NCBI RefSeq assembly: GCF_017916325.1
Contig: NC_090158.1
Span: 554,001 to 618,000, forward strand
Direction of reading: 5' to 3'
Length of the DNA stretch: 64,000 nucleotides
From: Leishmania martiniquensis
Lineage: Eukaryota; Euglenozoa; Kinetoplastea; Trypanosomatida; Trypanosomatidae
Below, piece after piece: positions 18,665-28,250 of the stretch (position 1 is the first letter of the stretch; each line of letters starts with the position of its first letter). The notes beneath the pieces were generated by a model, which saw only the letters and a list, made by a program, of their open reading frames with translations, made no database searches and was not told where the DNA came from. The translations under genes and the position numbers were made by a program.

Positions 18665-21091
18665 ATGGTGAGTAGTTTACCTACCCACATGGGTGCCGCA
18701 CGCTCTGCGCTGCGTCGAGCACGAGCGCCTATCGCCCTCTGCGTACTGCCTCGCAATGCGCGTGTCGACGAGTGCGGTTTACTGCTCTGCAGGCGCAGCG
18801 TTGGTGTATATCGCCGACGCGCTACCAGCATCCTAGCGCGGCGGTACGTCCACGAGAGACCGTTTCAGGAGCTACCAGAGGACATCTCTCAAGGTGAGGC
18901 GTACGCCACGGCGCGGGACGCGTTGCTGCAGCTGAACGTCATGCTCCGCCGCGGCATCGAGCCAGATGTGCTCATGTACACGTCGCTTATTTCCACCATG
19001 GGCCGTGCGGGCCTTGAGTGGCAGGCGTATAAGCTCTTCTCTCGCATGATCGAGCAAAACATCCAGCCGCTGCCGGAGACGTACGTGGCATTGCGCGACG
19101 CCACCTCGAGGCAGCGCGTGGGGCTGCGGGAGCAGATTCAGACGAAAATTGAGGAGGCCGTGAGCGTCTTTCCAGAGGAGCTTGCCAAGACCGAGCGTGA
19201 GCGGCGGAGGGAGGAGGACCGACGCTGCATTGCAAAGTTTAACGAGTACATGCGTGGGGTGCTGCCTGCCACAGTGTCGAGCGCGTCAATCTCAGCGCCG
19301 CCGCTGGCGGCCGCGAGTGTTGTGCCAGAAGTTGAGAGGACCACGTCTGGAGATAGCCCTGATCCACGCCCGAACGCACCTAAAGCAGGCACAGCCTCAT
19401 CCAGCGACACCATCGCCACCATGCACATCCATAACCCCACCGATGCGTGGGGCGCGGCCCATATGGCGCAAGAAGCGCGGAGCCACGCGCAGTCAACGGC
19501 AAAGGGCAGCACTGCCGCTGAGCTTCGTGCATCTCTTGAGCGTATGGATGAGGAAGAGCTGCGAATCTATCTGGCTGCCCAGCGCCAGTTCCGTCACGGC
19601 ACAAAGGCGCAGCTTGTCGATCGCGTCCTGAAGACGGTGAGTGCCAGTTCGATTCGAGCCATGCTGGATCGTCGCTTCCACTACTTTCGCTCCGTAGAGC
19701 AGATCCTGGCCGCCGACTTGCGGCAGCTGAACACAGCAGGGCCCGCAGATGTCACGCCGGGGTCGACGGTAGACGTCGGCGCGCGTGCAGATGCTGCGCA
19801 GGATCGCACCCTGGAAAGGGCGGAGGCGGAGTCCTTGAAACCGGAGGTTCTCTACGCCCCATGGGGTATTCTTCGAAAGCCGCAGCGCCGCCGCAGCGAG
19901 CCGCCTGCGCCTCGAAACGCGGAGAGGCTGGAGCGCGTCCGCTTGTCTGAGCCGGAGTTGCTTCTTATTCGCAGCAAAGCGGAGGTGAACGACCTAGACG
20001 AGTTGCCAGAGTCCCTGCTCCGGCGCTACGCGTACCAGTTTCAGCTGCGATGGCGCCGCAACGAGGGAGCGGGGTCACTTCTGGAGGCGGTGCAGTGGCA
20101 TGTGACGACGTACGGGGCATGCGCGCTGCAGAGCGGAGGAGAAGGGGCGGGCTCTGACGGATCGCGTGCGTCTCCGGCACCCACGCCGCCGATTCGGCTC
20201 CAGAAAGAGGCGGAAGGGATGCAGGAAACGCTTGACAACTACGAAGCCTTCCGTGTGATCGCGCAGCGCACGAGCAATCTACAAGTGGTGGATAGCAAGG
20301 AGATCAATCGCCACCTGCAGCGGGTACGCCAGGATGCCTTGCGGCGCGAGCGCAAGATGGAGAACGCGCTGCGGCGAGAGCGGCACGTGATGGAGGCGGC
20401 CGGGCTTGCGGCGTCCGCCAAGTCATTCACGCCACCGCCCGCAGGGACTGAAAGGGAGATGCAGGTGCTTGGCGTCACATCAGGGGCGCCTTTTGGCGAC
20501 GCCTGCCAAGACGCGGTGCCAGAGCCTACCCCTGCGCCGCCGTCGGCACTTGTGGAATCGAAGAGCCACGGCGGTGGTGGCGAGCCGACGAGCGAGGGGG
20601 AAGACGGGGCTACTGCGGGAGAGCTGCCGCCTTGGGCGCTGTTCGAGGAGGAGGACGAGTTCAACTTAACCTCCGGCCACTTTGGTGACCCAAAGGTGGG
20701 CCGATTTCAGGAGCTGAGCGACTCGAGGATGCAGGTGCTACCGTCCCGCATCGCTCAGGCACAGTGGTCTGTCGACCGCCAGCTGCTTCCCACCTCGCTC
20801 AAGGACATTGTGCAGGAGGCCGAGCTGGAGCAGCAGCAGAGGCACGAAGCGATGGAGAGCGAGTACCAGCGTCGCCTGCAGTACAGCAAATACCGAAAGT
20901 GGGAAAAAATGATCACTAAAGCGCAGGAGAAGAGGCGAAGGCAGACACAGAACGGCACGCAGGGGGGGGGCGAGACTTGTACGATCAAGCCAGTGCCGGC
21001 GAAGCGTCGCCTGGCACAGTTGCTGCGCAAGGGTCGGGATAAGCAGAAGGTTTCTGCAACGGTGCAGGCCAAGTACAACCGCAGTTTGTAA
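18665..21091 (+). CDS. PPR-repeat protein with SAP-like motif, probably mitochondrial
   Basis: A ~808-residue protein. After a basic N-terminus (GAARSALRRARAPIALCV) there is at least one pentatricopeptide repeat: DVLMYTSLISTMGRAGLEWQ then AYKLFSRMIEQNIQPLPETY, nt about 18963-19083. PPR proteins bind organellar RNA in a sequence-specific way, and kinetoplastids use them in mitoribosomes and RNA processing. A second segment (nt about 19510-19635, AELRASLERMDEEELRIYLA then KAQLVDRVLK) has the two-helix pattern of a SAP domain. Charged coiled-coil stretches (RRERKMENALRRERHVMEAA) and a basic C-terminus follow. Such PPR plus SAP combinations occur in plant organelle nucleoid proteins. Specific function unknown. 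The start is the first ATG in frame. Confidence 0.75.
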   Translation: MVSSLPTHMGAARSALRRARAPIALCVLPRNARVDECGLLLCRRSVGVYRRRATSILARRYVHERPFQELPEDISQGEAYATARDALLQLNVMLRRGIEPDVLMYTSLISTMGRAGLEWQAYKLFSRMIEQNIQPLPETYVALRDATSRQRVGLREQIQTKIEEAVSVFPEELAKTERERRREEDRRCIAKFNEYMRGVLPATVSSASISAPPLAAASVVPEVERTTSGDSPDPRPNAPKAGTASSSDTIATMHIHNPTDAWGAAHMAQEARSHAQSTAKGSTAAELRASLERMDEEELRIYLAAQRQFRHGTKAQLVDRVLKTVSASSIRAMLDRRFHYFRSVEQILAADLRQLNTAGPADVTPGSTVDVGARADAAQDRTLERAEAESLKPEVLYAPWGILRKPQRRRSEPPAPRNAERLERVRLSEPELLLIRSKAEVNDLDELPESLLRRYAYQFQLRWRRNEGAGSLLEAVQWHVTTYGACALQSGGEGAGSDGSRASPAPTPPIRLQKEAEGMQETLDNYEAFRVIAQRTSNLQVVDSKEINRHLQRVRQDALRRERKMENALRRERHVMEAAGLAASAKSFTPPPAGTEREMQVLGVTSGAPFGDACQDAVPEPTPAPPSALVESKSHGGGGEPTSEGEDGATAGELPPWALFEEEDEFNLTSGHFGDPKVGRFQELSDSRMQVLPSRIAQAQWSVDRQLLPTSLKDIVQEAELEQQQRHEAMESEYQRRLQYSKYRKWEKMITKAQEKRRRQTQNGTQGGGETCTIKPVPAKRRLAQLLRKGRDKQKVSATVQAKYNRSL

Positions 21092-22233
21092 TTCGATGCT
21101 TCAACGCTCCGCCGTACCAAAGCGTAAGGGGACTTGCACCTTCTCTCGCTAGTGGCCGTCATCTCTGTTGTGTGTGTATGCATGCGCATGCAAGACTGCG
21201 TTCTTGGTGACGGCACAGGGGGTTAGCCGCCGCTTCGTTCCCATAAGCAGGCGGCTCTGGCTCCCTCTCCGGCTCTCAGCCTGAAACGTGCGCACACTTA
21301 CATACAGCTCGACGAGGGATGTCGTTTGTACTCTGACTAGACCCTCACTCACCGACACGCACACCGCCTCCCCCTTTGTGCGTCGCTCATTCCCATAAGA
21401 AACGTTAAGCGCCACCTATTGCTTCCGCTAAGGGTTACCGTCACAAATAGAGGGACCGAGGGAAGCAGTGGGGTAGGCTTCCATACACCCTCCCGCACCC
21501 GGGCGCACATACGTTACACGTACACAGGCAGATGCAGGGACACTCGAATGTGCGATGGGCGTGCGAGTGTTCTGGCAACGCCGCAAGGGATCTTGTCTCC
21601 TGCTCTATCTGTTACATTTTTTCTCTGCCCCCGTTGCTCTCCCTCCCCTCTTCCTCTTAGAAGAGGTGAAGGGGGGGGCGGGGGAAGGGGGTCGTTGCAG
21701 TGTGCGTGGCTCTCTCCGCAGGCTGCACCACCCCGCTCACTCTTCGATACTATCCCGAATGGCTCCTCGCCATTGCTCTCTCTTTTTCTCTCGTGTGAAC
21801 ATCTCCTTTGCTGGCGCCTCTCCGCTCTGCTGTTTCACACATCTCCACGCATGATAGCAAAACTTCCCGTCCCCTCCTTCTCCCACCACGGAGCGCTCAC
21901 TCTGCCCCTATATGTGCGTGTGTGTGTGGGTGTGCATGCTCTTAGGGATGGAACCATGCATGGAAGTGCATACCTTCAGCGCAGCATCGTCACTATCCGC
22001 ACCGCTCTGGCTTTCTGTCCATCCGGCGAAGGCACGCGCACACTGACGCAGAGTGTAGGTGGGTATGTTGCTACCCTATAATCCCCCCATACACACACAG
22101 TCGCCCCATTCCTGGCGCGTAGGGACAGCGTCCTCATCTCGCGCTGACGCCTCGCTTCGCTCCATAGGCCTGAAAGGGGCACCTCTCCACCACGCCCACA
22201 CACCGGCGCGCACTCGCTACCGCTTGCGTCGCC
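21092..22233. other. Intergenic region, PPR to RPGRIP1-like gene
   Basis: A 1.1-kb UTR-like stretch. A 220-residue open frame (21419-22081) is Arg, Ser, Pro and Leu rich, overlaps pyrimidine tracts, and has no domain, so it is not called. AG at 22166-22167 after a pyrimidine tract is a likely trans-splice acceptor for the next gene. Confidence 0.5.
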
Positions 22234-25200
22234 ATGACCCACAGGGTCTCGGCCACTAGATCCGCGCGACCTCCGGGCACGGACTGGCAAGACTCCTATT
22301 TCACTCTAGAGGAGCGCTATCGGCGCCTGCAGAAGCAATTCAATGCCCAGGAGCAGGAACTGAAGCTCATCAAGGTCGCGCGAAGAAAAGAGGACGCCCT
22401 GCCTGCCGGTCTATCCCCCTCTTCGGCGCCCGCGCGGTATCCACCGCGGTCTGCAGTTCGCCCTGACTCCGGCGCGGCGGGGAAGTCGCAGCGTCATCAA
22501 GGAGCCGCTGGACCGCGCTCTGCGCTGCGCCATTCACCCTCACGGAAGGGTGACAATGAAGGGGCATCTGTTGCCGTCTCGCCTGGATTTTTGGCCCTGC
22601 CGAAGCAATGGGTCGACTACCGCGTCAGCCGCGACGACTCTGTTGCCGACTACCAGCTGCCGCCTCCGCCACAGGTTTCTTCGCATGCCCAGTCTTCATC
22701 GGCGCTAAACCAGTCGTCGGCTCAGCAGCAGGCGCCTGATGAGGAGGAGTATATCGCCGTACCCTCTGCGGCTGCCCCTCAGGCCGCTCGGGCGGCCGCC
22801 ATCATGGAGGCTAGCGCGTGGGGCGAGGCGGGCTCACTGCCTGATCCAGCTATGGTGTGGGGTACCGACGGCCACAGCAGCATGCAAAACTACATAGTGG
22901 CGAGCGCTCTCTATCATGCCAACGAGGAGCTCCGCCGAAAGCTTAACGAGTCAACGACATCGCTGCAGACCCTACAGCAAGAGCTAGCGAGGAGTCGTGC
23001 ACAGCATGCGGAGGTGCAGACACGGCTGGAGAACGTCTCCGCACAGATGCACCAGCTCGTGCGTGAGCGCGACCTATCGATGCAGAAGTACACCAACGCG
23101 AGTCATACAATAGCGGACCTCGAGCGCACCCTCCGTGACCGCATCGGTGAGGAGGAGAGAGTGCGGTTTTCATTGGAGAGTCAAATCACGGAGCTGCGCA
23201 GTCGCCTGGTTGTCGGGGCGGATAGCAACGAACTGCTACAGAAAGACGTGCGCAGCTTGTTGTGCGAGACACGGGACCGAACAGCAGAGGTGATGAAGCT
23301 GCGCTCGAACCTGGCACTGACCGAGTCCGCCCTGTCGTCGCAGAAGCACGTGAACGAGAATATGCTGGTCGAGCTGAAAAGTCTGAACACGCAACTTGTG
23401 GAGGAGCGCAAGCGGCTCATCACGATGACTCGCGAAACACAGATCGCCACCCTTAGCGGGGCGCGTGCGCAGGATCTGGAGAGGCAGTTGCAGCGTGTGC
23501 AGGATGAGCGTAACGCGCTTGAGCGGGAGCACATTGGGCTCATGTCGGAGTTTGTGCATGTCACCGAAGAAGCCCTGCGTCACGCTCGGGGAGAGGTGGA
23601 GAGAGACGTGGCGGACTGGAAGGCGGCTGCCGCCCATTGGGAGCAGGTGTCCCAGCTCCTTTACAAAGACATCACTGAGCGTACCCACCAGCATCTGCAG
23701 TGTCGCGCTGAGTGCGAGGAGGCGCAGGGGCAGCGCGACGCGGCGGAGCTGCAAGTGCGCTCACTGAAGAGGGAGGTGGCCCTGCTCACCGCCAAGCTTG
23801 ACGTGGTGTGGCCTAGCCACGCGACGGACGCGAAGGACTTGACGGCGGAAGGGATACTCAACGTCTTCGGCCGCAAGGATCGTGCCGGTATTTTCTTATT
23901 CGACGACCGCCGCCGCCGAGCTGCAGCGCGTCTCCGCAACGGAGCGGAGGGCGACGTGGCGAGCACCTCGGCTAATGGGCAGACCACTGCGGCAGTGGAC
24001 GAGGATGATGGCGGCGGCGAGGAGGATGCTGGCTTCGACCTGACGGCTGGAGTGCTGGGTGACCTTCCGGCTGACCCGGCGACCGTCGCCTGCCAGCTGC
24101 AGGAGCTGCACGAGGCGAATGCGATGCTAATCTCTGAGGTGCACCAGTTGCGGCTGACGAACGACCTGCTACAAGAGCGATTGAACGGACTCGCGGGAAG
24201 GCAGAGGGAAGAGAAGGCCCGTGTAGCCGCGGCTGAGGTGTCGCAGCAGCAGCGCGAGAGGGCGGGACACCAGTTGCTGGAGAAACAGCTAGACCGCGTG
24301 GCCTTCCTCGAGGCACAGGTGAAATCACTGCGTGGCTATCACGTCCCCGCAAACGCCCCTATCAGCGAGGTGGGTGAGAACGAGAACATCTTTGAGCTGT
24401 TCATTGGCCAGCTCGTCGCCGCCGAGGTGCCGGAGGGGATGGAGGTCCCGGACATGTTTTCCGCCGTGTTCTGCTCTGCTGACTTTTTGGTGCATGAGAC
24501 GATCACCACCGGCTCTGTGCGCGGCTTCAATGGCTTCTTCGAGGTTACCGCATCTTTCCGCGTGTCCATGGATGCGCTGCTGCTGTACTACCTGCACACA
24601 CGCCAGCTCCTGATTCAGCTGCACCGCGTTCGCGATGTAGACGAAGCAGCCGCCGTGATGGCAGCCCAAGCAGCCGATGGGAGCCCGGAAGGGTCGAATC
24701 TGTCAGCAACTGTACCCGCCGAGACGGGAACTGCGCACAGCGCGCATGGCGGCAGCTCCAGCGGCAGCACGCACCCGAGCCTGCGCATGGCCGAGCACAT
24801 GTTCGAGACAATAGCGGAGGGCCAGGCAAGCCTGGCGGACATTGTGCTGCGAGAGGACTGCCGCCACTCCTCTCGCCCGACATTGAAGGGCCACGTGCGC
24901 CTTGTCACCCCTGCGGGTCGTCACATCGCGTCTGTGGAGTTCCGCCTGACGGCGCGACGCCCATACTCGGCCGAATTCGTGCGGCTCGTGGAAAAATCAG
25001 CTGCACCCACTAACACTGAGGGTCCCACCTCCGCCGCCACCGGCGAGGAGACAGGCGACCAGCATGACGTGCCGTCGCACCTACTGGACTGGATGCGGAC
25101 CACCGCCGAAACTTCGCTAGACGCGGCAACGCATCGGCAGCAAGAGCCTGGCCAGGGCAGGACGCCGACCCCGCGCCACACGCGGGGCGTCGCGGCGATC

Positions 25201-26262
25201 ACCCCCACTCCTTCCCACCCCTGTACTCGTCAGAGCCAACTGCAGCTAGTGCCGGTAGCCTCTGCCGACGGGGACACGTCATCGACTGCTTCGTCTTTCT
25301 TCATCCAACAGCGGTCACGTATGGCGAGCACCACTGGGGCACTGGTGATGCACCTCCCCCCACCTTCGCCGCCGCCGCCACCGCGTCGGCCAAGCCCATA
25401 CTCCTGGAATGCGAGGGAGGACGGCGAGATGGAGGCTTTGAGCCACAGAGGTGGCGACTCTCCCTTCAGCGGTCGAGCTGGCCGCGACTCTGTCAATGAG
25501 CGCAGCCCCGTCTCAGCCTCTTTCATGCACGTGAATCGCTCACTCCTCTCGACGCGGCCGGCCCTTGGCGGAAGCGGTGGTGAAGGCTCGGGCGCAACAG
25601 GAGAATCCATTGAGCACCTCTGGGTCGATGTGGAGCGACTCGAGCTGCCAGCTGACTTGCCACCGCCCATTCCGAGACTGTCCTGCTACTTTCGTGTCGA
25701 AGCCGCGGACCTTGAGGTGTGGCTCGACGCGCCGCCCACGCCGCGCTACACGTGGGAATACACGCTTGACGCGCGAGATAGCAGAGCCGGCGCCTACGGT
25801 GTGTCGCTGCCTGTGCGCTCTGTCACGCAGCTCGCCACTGTTCTGCGCGAGCCGCTGATAATTTTTTTGCTGGACGCCGATGCCATGGCGTGTACAAACG
25901 CCGCCGCCGCCGCCCGGGATCCGTACGTATGGGCCATGGTAGTGTGCGAGTGGGCGCAGGTGGTGCGGCGCCCTAACGAGCCGCAGTCCTTTGCCTTGCC
26001 GCTTTTGCGGCGTGATCAGTCTGTCGTGCATGGGGCGGTGCTGCGACTGTCCCTGACTGCCACCGCCGTCGGGGCGCACCCCGGTCCGCCACATGCGGTA
26101 CCGTCGCCTTTGCAGCTGCGCGCCGCGGGAGCGAGCAATAGCTCCCCGCCCCTTATACCGCCGCCACCGCTGCAAGAGCTTTCGCCGCCGATGGACCGCT
26201 CGATGGAGGAGGAGCTGCTGAGGCTCGAATACGATCAACACACGAGGCGGAGGCTTGCGTAA
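22234..26262 (+). CDS. RPGRIP1/RPGRIP1L-like coiled-coil and C2-domain protein
   Basis: A 1342-residue protein with the architecture of RPGRIP1L, a scaffold of the ciliary transition zone. A short conserved N-terminal motif (DSYFTLEERYRRLQKQFNAQ) comes first. A disordered linker leads to a long coiled coil (about residues 220-540 and 625-700, for example LQTLQQELARSRAQHAEVQT). A C2-like domain begins at about residue 710 (NIFELFIGQLVAAEVPEG, then FSAVFCSADFLVHETITT), matching the first C2 domain of RPGRIP1 proteins. A second C2-like region spans residues ~1145-1290 (YFRVEAADLEVWLD, then EPLIIFLLDADAM). The C-terminus is short. The family assignment rests on domain order and the C2 motif, so it is an inference; a generic C2 coiled-coil protein is the alternative. 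It would act at the flagellar base. Confidence 0.72.
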   Translation: MTHRVSATRSARPPGTDWQDSYFTLEERYRRLQKQFNAQEQELKLIKVARRKEDALPAGLSPSSAPARYPPRSAVRPDSGAAGKSQRHQGAAGPRSALRHSPSRKGDNEGASVAVSPGFLALPKQWVDYRVSRDDSVADYQLPPPPQVSSHAQSSSALNQSSAQQQAPDEEEYIAVPSAAAPQAARAAAIMEASAWGEAGSLPDPAMVWGTDGHSSMQNYIVASALYHANEELRRKLNESTTSLQTLQQELARSRAQHAEVQTRLENVSAQMHQLVRERDLSMQKYTNASHTIADLERTLRDRIGEEERVRFSLESQITELRSRLVVGADSNELLQKDVRSLLCETRDRTAEVMKLRSNLALTESALSSQKHVNENMLVELKSLNTQLVEERKRLITMTRETQIATLSGARAQDLERQLQRVQDERNALEREHIGLMSEFVHVTEEALRHARGEVERDVADWKAAAAHWEQVSQLLYKDITERTHQHLQCRAECEEAQGQRDAAELQVRSLKREVALLTAKLDVVWPSHATDAKDLTAEGILNVFGRKDRAGIFLFDDRRRRAAARLRNGAEGDVASTSANGQTTAAVDEDDGGGEEDAGFDLTAGVLGDLPADPATVACQLQELHEANAMLISEVHQLRLTNDLLQERLNGLAGRQREEKARVAAAEVSQQQRERAGHQLLEKQLDRVAFLEAQVKSLRGYHVPANAPISEVGENENIFELFIGQLVAAEVPEGMEVPDMFSAVFCSADFLVHETITTGSVRGFNGFFEVTASFRVSMDALLLYYLHTRQLLIQLHRVRDVDEAAAVMAAQAADGSPEGSNLSATVPAETGTAHSAHGGSSSGSTHPSLRMAEHMFETIAEGQASLADIVLREDCRHSSRPTLKGHVRLVTPAGRHIASVEFRLTARRPYSAEFVRLVEKSAAPTNTEGPTSAATGEETGDQHDVPSHLLDWMRTTAETSLDAATHRQQEPGQGRTPTPRHTRGVAAITPTPSHPCTRQSQLQLVPVASADGDTSSTASSFFIQQRSRMASTTGALVMHLPPPSPPPPPRRPSPYSWNAREDGEMEALSHRGGDSPFSGRAGRDSVNERSPVSASFMHVNRSLLSTRPALGGSGGEGSGATGESIEHLWVDVERLELPADLPPPIPRLSCYFRVEAADLEVWLDAPPTPRYTWEYTLDARDSRAGAYGVSLPVRSVTQLATVLREPLIIFLLDADAMACTNAAAAARDPYVWAMVVCEWAQVVRRPNEPQSFALPLLRRDQSVVHGAVLRLSLTATAVGAHPGPPHAVPSPLQLRAAGASNSSPPLIPPPPLQELSPPMDRSMEEELLRLEYDQHTRRRLA

Positions 26263-27194
26263 GAGAGGAAAGGGGGAGGTGAGCGCGCACGAGCGCTTCG
26301 TCTTTGTGTCCCTCGCTCTCTGTGCTGGCGCCTGCTCCTCCCCCACTCTTCCTCTCTCCGCGCTTCTCCATCGGCTCATGCGCATACTCTTAGACACTTC
26401 TAAACTCATCGAGAGAGGGATGAGGGGACCAAGATGAGGATGCGTACAATAAGAAGAAGCGAACAAACGGGCCCGACTCCACCCCCCCTCTCTCTCTTCC
26501 TCTCCCTCCCGCGTCCTCCACCCCAAGCAGGATAGGCGAAAAGCAGCGCCTACTGTGCCCCCATAGCACATCGCGGCAGAGCTCAGTACTGTCGATTGCG
26601 TTTCAAGTTCGTGCGACTCTCGAATGCCCGTCTGACTGCTTTCTCTTCTTCTCTCTTCCTCTCTCTGTCTGTCTGTATCGGTGTGCCAGACGACGGATCC
26701 ATCTCTGTCTGCCTCGCCCTTCTTCTCCTTTCGCAACGCTATCGCGCCACGAATACACGTTGGGGCTTCACACGTACACGCACACAGATGATGAGGCCCC
26801 GTTGCTCAAGTAGATCCCCAACACTCCTATAGGCGCACACGCACACGATTTTCGTGTTTCGCGAGCTCCGCTTCCGCTGCGACGCAGTCTACTCCTCTCT
26901 CTATTCGTCTTCTCTCTCCTCCTCTCTTGACAGTCAGCGGCGGCCCTGTACGCGAGCGCGTGACGAGAGCAGGGGAGCATCGCCCTCTCGTAACGCGCCG
27001 CTGGGCCCCTGCACGAGCGCTCCTCTGCCTGCCTGTGAATCCATTACTGACCAGCTGTGCAAAGGAAACTGCGTTGAGTCGCACGTGAGACGGCACTGCA
27101 CGCAGTCCCAGAAGGCGTTGCCCTCTCTCCCTCCCTCCCTCCCTCTACTCACACGCGCCTCTGTCTCCTTGACCGAGGCCGCCTCCTCTGCGGG
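26263..27194. other. Intergenic region, RPGRIP1-like to hypothetical gene
   Basis: Pyrimidine-rich tracts (26480-26520, 26640-26670, 27120-27150 with repeated CCCT units) typical of trans-splicing regions. No gene is seen; the 398-residue antisense frame here is a shadow of the upstream gene. Confidence 0.5.
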
Positions 27195-28250
27195 ATGAGG
27201 ACTTTCCGAACCAAGAAGCGAGAGGGCGCTGGAGCACCCGCCAACGACGAAATGCCGATGGAGTCGACTTCATCCGCCTCTTGCGAGAGAACTAGCAGCC
27301 CTGCCGCTTGCCTCGTGCCGACACCACCCCCTATGAAAGGCTGGCGTCCGTCGTCGAATACGGGACACGACCCCATCCCTTCAACCACAGCTTCCAGTCC
27401 CACACCGATCACGGCTTTTGCTGCCGCGGATCTGAGTGCTGCTGCGGTGAGGTTCTCTTCGGAGCTCGACAATGCGGCAGTGGAGGCGTACTTGGAGTAC
27501 TTGACCCGTCCGCACACAAGCTGGGGGAGCGCTTCGCGTTACGTGGCTCATCGCCGCGAGGTAATCGAGGAGCACCGACAGTCCGTTTACGCCCGGTCGC
27601 TTGCCCTTTTGCGTCGGTCCTCGTTCGCGTCCATGACCTGCAGCGAGGGCGGTGGCCAGGACGCGCTAGAGGCGAGCACGACCGCCTCCGTCGCCTCCGC
27701 GCCCGCCGGGTTCCCGCGCACCGCGTCGAATGGAAGTAAGACGGCAACAGGAGCGTTGCGTAAGGGTCGGCTTGGGGATGCAGGGCTGCCTCTACTGCCC
27801 TCCGACGCCGCAGAGCAGCTTATTATTGTGACTCACTCCTCGTCTGGGGTCGGCAGCAGCAGCAGCCGCAGCGCAAGCAGGGCCAGTTGTACCTCTACCA
27901 ATATTGGGCGGCGGGCACCGTCGAAGAAAGGACGTGTGTCCCGTGGGTCAGCACTGGTGGGGCCACCGCGGCTACGTCACACATCATCATCCGCTACAAC
28001 AGCACCTGTGCGGGACGGCGCAGGGCTCGCCATCGGCGGCACGCAGCTGCTCGGTGAGAGGGCTCATCTGTTCGTGGTCGGCAACGGCCACGGCTCAGCA
28101 GTAACAAGTCGTATAGCATCGCGCAACGGTTCCGAGATTCTGCGCGCCGTGGCACAGCAGAGTGGTGGTGGGAGCGGGGTGGATTGCAAGAGGGCTGGCG
28201 GCATGTGCGCGGGCGCTCTGCCCCCTCAATCGAAGTACCCACTGAAGTAG
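27195..28250 (+). CDS. Hypothetical kinetoplastid protein
   Basis: A 351-residue protein that I do not recognise. The only segment that looks folded is about residues 75-135 (FSSELDNAAVEAYLEYLTRP, then WGSASRYVAHRREVIEEHRQ), which is probably helical. The rest is Ser, Thr, Gly and Ala rich with runs such as SSSSRSASRAS. Neither signal peptide nor membrane span is visible. GC-rich third positions and an intact frame after a strong pyrimidine tract (CCCTCCCTCCCTC ahead of 27150) support coding. The ATG is the first in frame. Confidence 0.7.
   Translation: MRTFRTKKREGAGAPANDEMPMESTSSASCERTSSPAACLVPTPPPMKGWRPSSNTGHDPIPSTTASSPTPITAFAAADLSAAAVRFSSELDNAAVEAYLEYLTRPHTSWGSASRYVAHRREVIEEHRQSVYARSLALLRRSSFASMTCSEGGGQDALEASTTASVASAPAGFPRTASNGSKTATGALRKGRLGDAGLPLLPSDAAEQLIIVTHSSSGVGSSSSRSASRASCTSTNIGRRAPSKKGRVSRGSALVGPPRLRHTSSSATTAPVRDGAGLAIGGTQLLGERAHLFVVGNGHGSAVTSRIASRNGSEILRAVAQQSGGGSGVDCKRAGGMCAGALPPQSKYPLK

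Noticed and set aside
19640..19665. tRNA B-box-like GTTCGATTC
   Set aside because: Lies inside the PPR coding frame, with no A box or cloverleaf. A similar string at 52397-52408 also lacks an A box or acceptor stem.
21419..22081. 220-residue open frame upstream of the RPGRIP1-like gene
   Set aside because: Overlaps pyrimidine tracts and a likely splice acceptor; low-complexity composition.
25540..26736. 398-residue antisense open frame over the RPGRIP1-like gene
   Set aside because: Shadow frame with Arg, Glu and Gly rich composition and no family match.
27120..27150. CCCT repeat run as telomere-like or CRISPR-like repeat
   Set aside because: It is a polypyrimidine tract without regular spacers; telomeric TTAGGG units are absent.
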